A stretch of DNA of 64,000 bases from Streptomyces lasiicapitis (lineage in GTDB: Bacteria > Actinomycetota > Actinomycetes > Streptomycetales > Streptomycetaceae). A program made the translations under genes and the position numbers. Of this stretch, positions 42,143-49,745 are shown one piece after another. Position 1 is the stretch's first letter; each line of letters opens with the position of its first letter. The stretch lies in contig NZ_BMNG01000012.1 of the NCBI RefSeq assembly GCF_014646335.1, positions 352,267 through 416,266 of the forward strand. Direction: 5' to 3'. A model generated the notes under the pieces. The model saw only the letters and a list, made by a program, of their open reading frames with translations, did not search any database and was not told where the DNA came from.

Positions 42143-43210
42143 ATGTCGACGCTGCGCGTCACCGCCGAAGTGCTGACCATCCACGGGCATCCCAACGCCG
42201 ACGCCCTCGAACTGGCCCAGGTGGGCCTGTACCGAGCCGTCGTCGCCAAGGGCGCCTACCGCACCGGCGAGAGCGCCCTCTACATCCCGGAACAGGCCGT
42301 CCTGCCCGCCGACTTGATCGACGAGCTGGGCCTGACCGGGCGCCTCGCGGGCGGCAAGGCCGACCGGGTCAAGGCGGTGCGGCTGTGCGGCGAGCTGTCC
42401 CAGGGCATCGTGTGCCGGCCGCGCGCGCTGGCCGACGTGGACCTGGCGCGGGCGGCGGACGACGGCACGGACTTCGCGGAGCGGCTCGGCATCACCAAGT
42501 GGGTGCCGCCGATACCGCCGACCATGAGCGGCGACGTGGAGTCCGCGCCCGATCTGCTGCCCTGGGTCGACATCGAGAACCTCCAGCGCTACCCCGACGT
42601 GTTCGCCCCCGGCGAGCCCGTCACCGTCACGGAGAAGCTGCACGGTTCCGCGTGCCTGCTCACGTACGTGGCCGACGAGGGCCGCGTGCACGTCTCCTCG
42701 AAGGGCTTCGGGTCCAAGTCCCTCGCCCTCAAGGAGAATCCGCTGAACCTGTACTGGCGGGCCGTCCTCGGCCATGACGTGCCGGGCGCCGCGGCGCGCC
42801 TCGCGGCCCGGCTGGGGGCGCGGCGGGTCGGCGTCTTCGGCGAGGTGTACGGGTCCGGGGTGCAGGACCTGCACTACGGCGCCGACGGGCGGCGCGACAC
42901 CCTCGGCTACGCCGTGTTCGACGTCGCCGTCGAGGTGGACGGCGCGGTGCGCTGGCTGGACGCCGCCGAGGCCCTGGCCGGCGAACTCCCGCTGGTGCCG
43001 CGGCTGTACGCCGGTCCCTACGACCCCGCCGCCGTCCTCGACCTGGCCTCCGGCCGCGAGACCGTGTCCGGCCGCGACCTCCACCTCCGCGAGGGCGTGG
43101 TCGTCCGGGCCGCACCCGAGCGCTACAGCCCCGTGACCGGGGGCCGGGCGATCGCGAAGGTGGTCAGCGGGGCGTATCTGACACGGAAGGGCGGCACGGA
43201 GTACGAGTAA
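42143..43210 (+). CDS. ATP-dependent RNA ligase (Rnl5/DRB0094-like)
   Basis: 355-aa nucleotidyltransferase. An N-terminal OB-type domain (about 1-125; LTIHGHPNADALELAQVG, YIPEQAVLPADLI) precedes the ligase core. Motif I is TEKLHGSA with adenylated Lys165; motif III VFGEVYG, motif IV REGVVVRA and motif V AIAKVVS follow in order. This architecture matches the Deinococcus Rnl5 group, which seals nicked RNA strands using ATP. Length close to the family. RBS AGGAG upstream. No RNA-repair partner (Pnkp/Hen1) is adjacent. Confidence 0.87.
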   Translation: MSTLRVTAEVLTIHGHPNADALELAQVGLYRAVVAKGAYRTGESALYIPEQAVLPADLIDELGLTGRLAGGKADRVKAVRLCGELSQGIVCRPRALADVDLARAADDGTDFAERLGITKWVPPIPPTMSGDVESAPDLLPWVDIENLQRYPDVFAPGEPVTVTEKLHGSACLLTYVADEGRVHVSSKGFGSKSLALKENPLNLYWRAVLGHDVPGAAARLAARLGARRVGVFGEVYGSGVQDLHYGADGRRDTLGYAVFDVAVEVDGAVRWLDAAEALAGELPLVPRLYAGPYDPAAVLDLASGRETVSGRDLHLREGVVVRAAPERYSPVTGGRAIAKVVSGAYLTRKGGTEYE

Positions 43211-43225
43211 GCCAGGGTGCGGTAC

Positions 43226-43278
43226 AGCGCCCGAAGGGGCGCGGGGAACTGCGCGACCAGCCCCCACCGGCCCGCAGG
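43226..43278. repeat. Common Streptomyces intergenic repeat (CGAAGGGGCGCGGGGAACTG type)
   Basis: GCGCCCGAAGGGGCGC hairpin followed by GGGGAACTGCGCGACCAGCC and CCCACCGGCCCGCAGGAT. From memory this is among the most frequent intergenic repeats of Streptomyces genomes. It separates the convergent RNA ligase and soxR genes. Confidence 0.6.
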
Positions 43279-43301
43279 ATCGGCACCGCACATCCAAGCG
43301 A

Positions 43302-43760
43302 TTAGCGGCGCTCACCCATGAGGCGGGAGCCCACGATCCGGTCGCCGAAGACGTCGTCGGGGTTGGACAGGACGCAGGTCTCCAGGGAGAGGCAGCCGCA
43401 GCCGATGCAGTCGGTGAGGTGGTCACGGAGGCGCCCGAGCTGCTTAATACGCTCGTCCAGCTCCGACCGCCACGTCTCGGAGAGCCGCGCCCAGTCCTCC
43501 CGCGTGGGCGTCCGCCCCTCGGGCAGCTCCGCGAGCGCCTCGTGGATCGTGGCGAGCGGGATCCCCACCCGCTGCGCGGCCCGGATGAAGGCGACCCGGC
43601 GCAACGCGTCGCGGTGGTACCGCCGCTGGTTGCCCGAGGTGCGGCGGCTGCTGATCAGCCCTTTGGACTCGTAGAAGTGCAGGGCGGACACCGCCGCGCC
43701 ACTGCGCGCGGCGAGCTGTCCGACCGTGAGCTCGTGGATCTTCTCTGGGATCTGGGGCAC
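43302..43760 (-). CDS. soxR: Redox-sensing MerR-type regulator SoxR
   Basis: 152-aa [2Fe-2S] activator responding to redox-cycling metabolites. N-terminal winged HTH (ELTVGQLAARSGAAVSALHF, then ISSRRTSGNQRRY), dimerisation helix and the cluster motif CIGCGCLSLETC (Cys near residues 119-130). GTG at 43760 (VPQIPEKIHEL) is chosen because I recall SoxR family members starting there; an in-frame GTG at 43805 is possible. Streptomyces SoxR controls a few enzymes sensing endogenous pigments. Divergent from the MaoC gene. Confidence 0.9.
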   Translation of the reverse strand: MPQIPEKIHELTVGQLAARSGAAVSALHFYESKGLISSRRTSGNQRRYHRDALRRVAFIRAAQRVGIPLATIHEALAELPEGRTPTREDWARLSETWRSELDERIKQLGRLRDHLTDCIGCGCLSLETCVLSNPDDVFGDRIVGSRLMGERR

Positions 43761-43814
43761 TCCTCGAAGCCTACTGGCTGGTGCGTTGACAGCGGTCGGC
43801 GGCACCCAGCATGC

Positions 43815-43829
43815 TGAGCAAGCGCTTAG
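43815..43829. promoter_or_regulatory. TetR operator, copy 1 (TGAGCAAGCGCTTAG)
   Basis: 15-bp sequence centred on the palindrome AAGCGCTT, 26 bp upstream of the MaoC start. An identical 15-mer is at 45056-45070 upstream of the TetR gene 44382-45011. Confidence 0.75.
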
Positions 43830-43855
43830 TACACCTACGTCCGGGAGGCCGGGAC

Positions 43856-44323
43856 ATGGCAGAGCCGAGGATCTTCACGTCAGCCGACGAGCTGCGCGCC
43901 GCGGTGGGCGAGCAGCTCGGGCACAGCGACTGGCTGGAGATCGACCAGAAGCGGATCGACCTGTTCGCGGACGCCACCGGTGACCACCAGTGGATCCACG
44001 TCGACCCTCAGAAGGCGGCCGCGGGCCCGTTCGGCACGACCATCGCGCACGGCTATCTGACGCTGTCCCTGCTGCCCGCCCTCGTACCGCAGGTGATGCG
44101 GGTCGAGGGCATGAAGATGGGCCTCAACTACGGGACGAACAAGGTCCGTTTCCCCTCCACCGTGCCGGTGGGCTCGCGGGTGCGGGCGACCGCCGTCCTC
44201 GCGGCGGTCGAGCCGACCAAGGACGACGGCGTGCAGGTCACGGCGCGCGTGACCGTGGAGCGCGAGGACGGCGGCGAGAAGCCGGCGTGCGTGGCGGAGT
44301 CGGTGTCGCGCTACTACTTCTGA
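43856..44323 (+). CDS. MaoC-like (R)-specific enoyl-CoA hydratase
   Basis: 155-aa hotdog-fold hydratase. The catalytic motif DATGDHQWIHVDP (about residues 39-51; Asp and His dyad) and FGTTIAHGYLTLSLLP are in place. The rest covers LNYGTNKVRFPSTVPVGSRVR. Length is typical of the small MaoC proteins that act in fatty-acid degradation or PHA precursor supply. ATG at 43856. Its promoter carries a TetR operator shared with the neighbouring TetR/acyl-CoA dehydrogenase genes, so it belongs to their regulon. Confidence 0.9.
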   Translation: MAEPRIFTSADELRAAVGEQLGHSDWLEIDQKRIDLFADATGDHQWIHVDPQKAAAGPFGTTIAHGYLTLSLLPALVPQVMRVEGMKMGLNYGTNKVRFPSTVPVGSRVRATAVLAAVEPTKDDGVQVTARVTVEREDGGEKPACVAESVSRYYF

Positions 44324-44381
44324 GAGTCCGCCACTTCTGAGAGTCCGCGTACGGTTCGGGGTCACGCCCGAGGGTTCGGGG

Positions 44382-45011
44382 TCACGCCTGAGGGCTCGCC
44401 CCGACCATCCGCAGCACGAGGTCGGCGTACAGCGCGCCGACCTCGTCCGGCGTCCTGCGCCCGGCGACGTTGAACCAGCGGGCGACGTCGATGCACAGGG
44501 ACAGCACGGCGAGCGTCGTGCCGGGCACGTCGGGGACGTCGAACTCGCCCGCGCGCACACCGTCGTTGATGATCTCGCGCACCGCGGCGTCGGACTGCCG
44601 GCGCAGTGCCACGATCTCGGTGCGGTGCTCGTCGCCGAGCGCGTCGAGTTCGTACTGCACGACGCGGGCGGTCATGTGGTGCCCGGCGTGCCAGCGGACG
44701 AAGGAGCGTACGGCGGCGGAGAGCCGCTCGGCCGCGGTGCCCTCGCCGTCGGCGGCCGTGCGCAGGATGTCGAGGGCCTTGTCGTGGCCCAGCCTGCTGA
44801 TGCGGTGGAGGAGCTCTTCCTTCGTCTTGTAGTGGATGTAGAGCGCGGCGGGGCTCATGCCGGCGCGGCCCGCGATGTCCCGCGTCGTCGTGGCGTGATA
44901 GCCGCGCTCGGCGAAGGCCTCGACCGCCGCGACGAGCAGCCGCCTCGCCGCGTCGGGACTGACCTCGGACCACGGCTGTTCCTCGCCGAGGGTCTCCTGC
45001 GCCGCACCCAT
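44382..45011 (-). CDS. TetR family regulator
   Basis: 209-aa repressor. HTH at about residues 25-75 (LLVAAVEAFAERGYHATTTR; RAGMSPAALYIHYKTKEELL) and a helical C-domain (VRSFVRWHAGHHMTARVVQY). ATG at 45011 follows AAGGAG; a GTG at 45026 is an alternative. An identical 15-bp operator precedes its own gene and the MaoC gene, implying autoregulation and co-control of MaoC. Downstream of and co-directional with the acyl-CoA dehydrogenase gene. Ligand probably an acyl-CoA ester (inference). Confidence 0.87.
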   Translation of the reverse strand: MGAAQETLGEEQPWSEVSPDAARRLLVAAVEAFAERGYHATTTRDIAGRAGMSPAALYIHYKTKEELLHRISRLGHDKALDILRTAADGEGTAAERLSAAVRSFVRWHAGHHMTARVVQYELDALGDEHRTEIVALRRQSDAAVREIINDGVRAGEFDVPDVPGTTLAVLSLCIDVARWFNVAGRRTPDEVGALYADLVLRMVGASPQA

Positions 45012-45055
45012 GCGCGCTCCTTCCACTGTTCAGGACAGACACCCTACCCTGAAGG

Positions 45056-45070
45056 TGAGCAAGCGCTTAG
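45056..45070. promoter_or_regulatory. TetR operator, copy 2 (TGAGCAAGCGCTTAG)
   Basis: Identical to 43815-43829. It lies 45 bp upstream of the TetR start and inside the gap after the acyl-CoA dehydrogenase gene, marking a second promoter inside the operon. Confidence 0.75.
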
Positions 45071-45086
45071 GCAAGTGGGCGCCGGG

Positions 45087-46238
45087 TCAGAAGGCCGATA
45101 CGCCCGTCAGGGCCCGCCCGATGACCAGCTTCTGGATCTGACTGGTGCCCTCGTAGAGAGTCATCACGCGGGCGTCGCGCAGCAGTTTGCCCACCGGGTA
45201 CTCGTCGATGTAGCCGTAGCCGCCGAAGACCTGGAGGGCGTTGTTGGCGGCACGCACGGCCGCCTCCGACGCGAACAGTTTGGCCTTCGAGGACTCGGTG
45301 GCGAAGGGCTGCCCCCGGTCGACGAGGTCGGCGACCCGCCAGGTGAGCAGCCTGGCCGCGTCCACGTCGACGGCGATGTCGCTGATCAGCTCCTGCACGA
45401 GCTGGTGCCGGGCGATGCTCTTGCCGAACTGCTCGCGCTCGCCCGCGTACGCGACGGCGGCGTCGAGGGCGGCCTGGGCGATGCCGACGCAGCCGGCGGC
45501 CACGGACATCCGCCCCTTGGCCAGGGCCGACATGGCGACGGAGAACCCCTTGCCCTCGGGCGCGAGCATGGCGTCCGCCGGCACCCGTACATCCTCGAGG
45601 ACCAGCTCGGCGGTGGCCTGGCCGCGCAGGCCGAGCTTGCCGTGGACGGCGCGACGGGTCAGGCCGGGGCTGTCGGCGGGCACGAGGAAGGCGGACACAC
45701 CCTTGTGCCCCGGGGTGTCGTTGGTGCGCGCGAAAAGCAGCACCACGTCCGCCCATGTCCCGTTGGTGATGAACATCTTGGAGCCGTTCACGACGTACGC
45801 GTCTCCGTCGCGGACGGCCCGGGTGGCCAGATTTCCCGCGTCGGAGCCGGTGCCGGGTTCGGTCAGGCCGAAGCATCCGACGTACTCCCCGGACGTCAGC
45901 CCCGGCAGCCAGCGCCGCTTCTGCTCCTCGCTGCCCCAGGCCGCGACGGACTTCGCCACCAGACCGAGCGAGACCGAGACGATGCCGCGCACCGAGGAGT
46001 CACCGCGGCCCAGCTCCTCCGTCACCAGGCAGTACGCCAGGTGGTCGCCGCCGGAGCCGCCGTACTCCTCGTCGATGGTCAGGCCCAGGAAGCCGACCTC
46101 GCCGAGGCGCCGCACGATCGACTTGTCGACGCTCTCGGCGCGGTCCCACGCGGTGACGTGCGGGGTGATCTCACGCTCGACGAAGTCCCTGGCGAGGCGC
46201 CTGACGTCGGTCTGTTCCTCGCTGAGCTCCAGATTCAT
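45087..46238 (-). CDS. Acyl-CoA dehydrogenase
   Basis: 383-aa FAD flavoprotein. CFGLTEPGTGSDAGNLAT (FAD/substrate loop, about 125-142), FITNGTWADVV, KLGLRGQATAELVLEDVRVP, the dimer motif REQFGKSIARHQLVQE and the catalytic-Glu segment VMTLYEGTSQIQKLVIGR near the end. Length typical of short/medium or branched-chain dehydrogenases. ATG at 46238 is preferred to an upstream frame reaching 46430. The 19-bp operator at 46291-46309 lies between it and the divergent TetR gene 46336. Confidence 0.92.
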   Translation of the reverse strand: MNLELSEEQTDVRRLARDFVEREITPHVTAWDRAESVDKSIVRRLGEVGFLGLTIDEEYGGSGGDHLAYCLVTEELGRGDSSVRGIVSVSLGLVAKSVAAWGSEEQKRRWLPGLTSGEYVGCFGLTEPGTGSDAGNLATRAVRDGDAYVVNGSKMFITNGTWADVVLLFARTNDTPGHKGVSAFLVPADSPGLTRRAVHGKLGLRGQATAELVLEDVRVPADAMLAPEGKGFSVAMSALAKGRMSVAAGCVGIAQAALDAAVAYAGEREQFGKSIARHQLVQELISDIAVDVDAARLLTWRVADLVDRGQPFATESSKAKLFASEAAVRAANNALQVFGGYGYIDEYPVGKLLRDARVMTLYEGTSQIQKLVIGRALTGVSAF

Positions 46239-46290
46239 GCGGCCACCCCACTGCCTTTCGCACGCGTCGCCCGAACGCTGCTCCCGCTTT

Positions 46291-46309
46291 AAATTACCAC
46301 TGCTAGTTT
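46291..46309. promoter_or_regulatory. TetR operator, second type, copy 1
   Basis: AAATTACCACTGCTAGTTT, a 19-bp imperfect palindrome between the divergent acyl-CoA dehydrogenase and TetR genes. Resembles 49727-49745 (AAACTAGCGCCGTTAGTTT). Confidence 0.55.
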
Positions 46310-46335
46310 CTGTTGGCAGCCCTACTATGTGGCGC

Positions 46336-46983
46336 ATGGCCCGACCGCGCAAGCCCCTCCTCAGCCGAGATCGCATCGTCGACGCGGCGCGTGGTCTCGT
46401 CGACGCGGAGGGTCTGGCGGCGCTCTCCACGCGTCGGCTCGCCGCCGAGCTGGGGGTCAGCGGGCCCTCGCTCTACAACCACTTCCGCACCAAGGACCAG
46501 ATCCTCGAGGCGGTCGCCGACTCCGTCAGCGCGCAGGTCGATCTGTCGATGTTCGAGGACGGCAGGGACTGGCGTGCCGCCCTGCACGACTGGGCCGTCT
46601 CCTACCGTGCGGCGCTCACGCTGCACCCGAACATCGTGCCTGTTCTGGCGCGGGGGCCCGGGCGGCGGCCCGCCGGGCTCCGGCTCGCCGACGCGATGTT
46701 CGGCGCCATGGTCGACGCGGGGTGGCCGCCCGCGCAGGCCACGTCCATCGGTGCGCTGATGCGGTACTTCATCATGGGGTCCGCTCTCGGCTCCTTCGCC
46801 GGTGGCTTCGTCGACGACGAGGCTGCGTACGATCCCGCGGACTATCCCCACCTTGGGCAGGCCCACCTTCTCGCCGAGCATCAGCAGCTCGTGGACGAAC
46901 GCGCCTTTGAGGCGGGGTTGCGGGCGTTGCTGGACGGTTTGGCCGTGCAGTACGGGCGCCTGCCCGCGACCCGGACGGGGTGA
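46336..46983 (+). CDS. TetR family regulator with C-terminal TetR_C domain
   Basis: 215-aa repressor. HTH at about residues 10-60 (IVDAARGLVDAEGLAALSTR; LGVSGPSLYNHFRTKDQIL), then a C-terminal domain of the TetR/TetR_C_33-like kind (MRYFIMGSALGSFAGGFVDD). ATG at 46336 (MARPRKP) or 46327 (MWRMARP). It diverges from the acyl-CoA dehydrogenase gene. Similar operators at 46291 and 49727 suggest it also controls the aldehyde/alcohol dehydrogenase pair. Followed by repeat copy C. Confidence 0.85.
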   Translation: MARPRKPLLSRDRIVDAARGLVDAEGLAALSTRRLAAELGVSGPSLYNHFRTKDQILEAVADSVSAQVDLSMFEDGRDWRAALHDWAVSYRAALTLHPNIVPVLARGPGRRPAGLRLADAMFGAMVDAGWPPAQATSIGALMRYFIMGSALGSFAGGFVDDEAAYDPADYPHLGQAHLLAEHQQLVDERAFEAGLRALLDGLAVQYGRLPATRTG

Positions 46984-46989
46984 CCCTTC

Positions 46990-47142
46990 CTGGGGCTCCG
47001 CCCCAGACCCCGCTCCTCAAACGCCGGAGGGGCTATACCTTGCCGGTGCGGCTGGGTGGGTTGTTTTAGCCCGTCCGGCGTTTGAGGACGAGGCCGTTCA
47101 GGCCGATACGGGGGTCCGGGGGCGGAGCCCCCGGCAAGGCCC
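46990..47142. repeat. Streptomyces intergenic dyad repeat, copy C
   Basis: Same architecture as copies A and B: TGGGGCTCCGCCCCAGACCC and CTCAAACGCCGGAGGGGCTA, a short centre, then TAGCCCGTCCGGCGTTTGAG and GGTCCGGGGGCGGAGCCCCC. Lies between the convergent TetR and alcohol dehydrogenase genes. Confidence 0.8.
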
Positions 47143-47144
47143 CC

Positions 47145-48230
47145 TCAGAACACCACCAGCGCCCGACCCCCCTTGCCCGCCAGCATGTTCTCGAAGGCCG
47201 TCGGGATCGCGTCGAGGGTGATGTGGTCGGTGACGAGGGTGGTGAGGTCGAGGCGGCCGGAGCGGACGTGGGTGGCCAGGACCGGGAGGTCCACCGCCGG
47301 GTCGGAGTTGCCGTAGACGCAGCCGGACAGCGTACGGCCCCAGTGGAAGATCTCCAGGGCGTTGAAGCTGACCTGCTGGTCCTTGCCGCCGATACCGACG
47401 ACGGTGGTGCGGCCACCGCGCCGAGTGGACTCCCACGCGGAGCGGATCGTGACGGCGCGGCCCACACACTCCACGGCCACGTCCACGCCATGGCCGCCAG
47501 TCAGCTTGCGGATGTCGCGGGCAGTGGTCTCGGAGGCGACCACGTAATCCGTGGCTCCGGCCGCCCGCGCCAGCCCCTCCTTCTCCGGGGACACGTCGAC
47601 CGCGACGATCTGCGCCGCCCCGGCGATACGGGCGGCCTGGAGGGTGGCGAGCCCCACCCCGCCCACCCCGAACACGGCCACCGTCTCCCCCGTACGCACG
47701 CGCGCAGCGTGGTGCACCGCCCCGTACCCCGTAAGGACGGCGCAGCCGAGCAGCGCCGCGTCGGTGAGTGGAATGCCGTCCGGCACCGGAAGGACGCAGT
47801 TCGCCGCGACCACCGTCTCCTCCGCGAACGCGGCCACGTTCAGGCCGGGGTACAGCTCGGTCCCGTCGGCCCGCCGCGCGTACACCTCCCCCGCCCCCGC
47901 GAGCGCACTGCCGCACAGCCACACCTCACCGAGCCGACAGGCGTGACAACTCCCGCAGGAGGGCGCCCAGTTCAGGACCACGCCGTCCCCGGGGGCGACA
48001 TGCGTGACCCCTTCCCCCACGGACACGACCGTGCCCGCGCCCTCGTGCCCGAGCACCGCCGGTACCGGCACCCGCATCGTCCCGTTGGTCAGCGACAGGT
48101 CGGAGTGGCACACCCCGGCGGCGGCAAGGCGCACCCGCACCTGGCCGGGTCCCGGCTCGGGCAGGTCGATCTCGGCGATCTCCAGGGGAGCACCGACGGC
48201 GGGCAGAACAGCGGCACGGACGCGAACCAC
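47145..48230 (-). CDS. Zinc-dependent alcohol dehydrogenase (class III-like MDR)
   Basis: 361-aa MDR enzyme. Catalytic zinc ligands lie in GVCHSDLS and VLGHEGAG; four structural Cys are in CGSCHACRLGEVWLC (about residues 91-105). The nucleotide fold has VFGVGGVGLATLQAA and AVDVSPEK, whose Asp favours NAD. Probably oxidises a primary or aromatic alcohol to the aldehyde used by the dehydrogenase encoded 60 bp upstream. Start at 48230 (MVRVRAAVL). Confidence 0.9.
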   Translation of the reverse strand: MVRVRAAVLPAVGAPLEIAEIDLPEPGPGQVRVRLAAAGVCHSDLSLTNGTMRVPVPAVLGHEGAGTVVSVGEGVTHVAPGDGVVLNWAPSCGSCHACRLGEVWLCGSALAGAGEVYARRADGTELYPGLNVAAFAEETVVAANCVLPVPDGIPLTDAALLGCAVLTGYGAVHHAARVRTGETVAVFGVGGVGLATLQAARIAGAAQIVAVDVSPEKEGLARAAGATDYVVASETTARDIRKLTGGHGVDVAVECVGRAVTIRSAWESTRRGGRTTVVGIGGKDQQVSFNALEIFHWGRTLSGCVYGNSDPAVDLPVLATHVRSGRLDLTTLVTDHITLDAIPTAFENMLAGKGGRALVVF

Positions 48231-48290
48231 GATGGCGTACTCCTTGCGAGGGAGGGGGAAGCGGGGAGGGACGGCGGAGAGCAGGACCGC

Positions 48291-49679
48291 TCAGAACTGG
48301 AGCGACTTCGTCTGGAGGTACTCCGCCAGACCGTGCGCACCCAGCTCCCGCCCCACCCCCGACTGCTTGTAACCGCCGAACGGCGCCAGCGGGTTGAACC
48401 CGCCGCCGTTGATGTCGACCTGCCCGGTCTGCAGGCGGCGGGCGAACGCCACCGCCTCCGCGTCGTCGGCGGCCCACACCGCGCCCGCGAGGCCGTACAC
48501 GGTCCCGTTGGCGATGGTCTCGGCGTCGGCCTCGTCCTCGTAGCGGATGAGGGAGACGACCGGGCCGAAGATCTCCTCCTGGGCGATGGTCATGCCGGGG
48601 GTGACGTCGGCGAAGACGGTGGGGCTTACGAAGTAGCCCTGCTCGCGCGGTGCTTCGGGGCCGCCCGCGACGAGGCGCGCGCCCTCCTCGACGCCCCGCT
48701 CGATGTAACCGCGCACGCGGTCCTGCTGCTTGGCGCTGACGACGGGGCCGATGCGGTCGCCGTACTTGGCGGCCGCCTTGCGGGCGAGCTCCACCGCCTC
48801 GTCGTACCGCGAGGTGTGCACCAGCATGCGGGTCCAGGCGCTGCATGTCTGGCCGGAGTTGGCCATCACGTTGGCGACGCCGACGTTCACGGCCTTGGCG
48901 AGGTCGGCGCTCGGCAGGATGACGTTGGCGGACTTGCCGCCGAGTTCGAGGGCGACGCGCTTGACGGCGGCGCCCGCTGCCGCGCCGATCCGCTTGCCGA
49001 CGGCCGTGGAGCCGGTGAACGAGACCAGGTCGACGCCGTCGTGCTCGGCGAGGGCCTGGCCCGCGACCGGGCCGAGGCCGGTGACGAGGTTGAACACGCC
49101 CGCGGGCACGCCCGCTTCGTGCACGATCTCCGCGAACAGCTGGGCCGTCAGCGGGGTGTCCTCGGCGGGCTTGAGCACCACGGTGCAGCCGGCGGCGAGG
49201 GCGGGGGCGACCTTGGCGACGATCTGGTGCAGCGGGTAGTTCCAGGGCGTGATCGCGCCGACGACGCCGACGGGCTCGGCGTACACCGTGGAGTTGCCGA
49301 CCTTCTCCTCGAAGGCGTACGTGGCCGCGAGGTCTGCATAGGAGCCCGCGACCAGGATCGGGACGCCTGCGTGCACGGCCTCCGAGAAGGGGAGCGGGGC
49401 GCCCAGTTCGGCGGTGACGGTCGCGGCGATCTCGTCCTTGCGGGCGACCAGGCCGTCCCGTACGGCTCCGATCCTCGCCGCTCGCTCGGCGGGCGGGGTC
49501 GCCGACCAGGCGGGGAGCGCGGCGCGGGCCGCGCGCACTGCGGCGTCCACGTCGGCCGCCGTGCCCGCCGGGACGTGGGCGATGACCTCTTCGTCCACCG
49601 GGTTCACGACGGGGATCGTGTCCCCGGTCGCGGCGGGACGCCACGCGCCCGCGATGTACATCCCGTCGTGGGCCTTCAT
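48291..49679 (-). CDS. Aldehyde dehydrogenase (NAD(P)-dependent)
   Basis: 462-aa class I/II type enzyme. Motifs: ITPWNYPLHQ (oxyanion/NAD, about 135-144), FTGSTAVGKRIG, general-base Glu in ALELGGKSANVI (about 239-250), nucleophile Cys in NSGQTCSAWTR (about 270-280), EEIFGPVVS and GGYKQSG. Start at 49679 follows GGGGAGGAATGCG. It precedes the alcohol dehydrogenase, forming an alcohol-to-acid pair. Palindrome 49727-49745 lies 48 bp upstream of its start. Confidence 0.92.
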   Translation of the reverse strand: MKAHDGMYIAGAWRPAATGDTIPVVNPVDEEVIAHVPAGTAADVDAAVRAARAALPAWSATPPAERAARIGAVRDGLVARKDEIAATVTAELGAPLPFSEAVHAGVPILVAGSYADLAATYAFEEKVGNSTVYAEPVGVVGAITPWNYPLHQIVAKVAPALAAGCTVVLKPAEDTPLTAQLFAEIVHEAGVPAGVFNLVTGLGPVAGQALAEHDGVDLVSFTGSTAVGKRIGAAAGAAVKRVALELGGKSANVILPSADLAKAVNVGVANVMANSGQTCSAWTRMLVHTSRYDEAVELARKAAAKYGDRIGPVVSAKQQDRVRGYIERGVEEGARLVAGGPEAPREQGYFVSPTVFADVTPGMTIAQEEIFGPVVSLIRYEDEADAETIANGTVYGLAGAVWAADDAEAVAFARRLQTGQVDINGGGFNPLAPFGGYKQSGVGRELGAHGLAEYLQTKSLQF

Positions 49680-49726
49680 CGCATTCCTCCCCATCGCCTG
49701 CCTCATGGCTGCTGCCGTGCGCACCC

Positions 49727-49745
49727 AAACTAGCGCCGTTAGTTT
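49727..49745. promoter_or_regulatory. TetR operator, second type, copy 2
   Basis: AAACTAGCGCCGTTAGTTT, a 19-bp palindrome with one mismatched pair, upstream of the aldehyde/alcohol dehydrogenase operon and overlapping the stop of the MFS gene. Confidence 0.55.
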
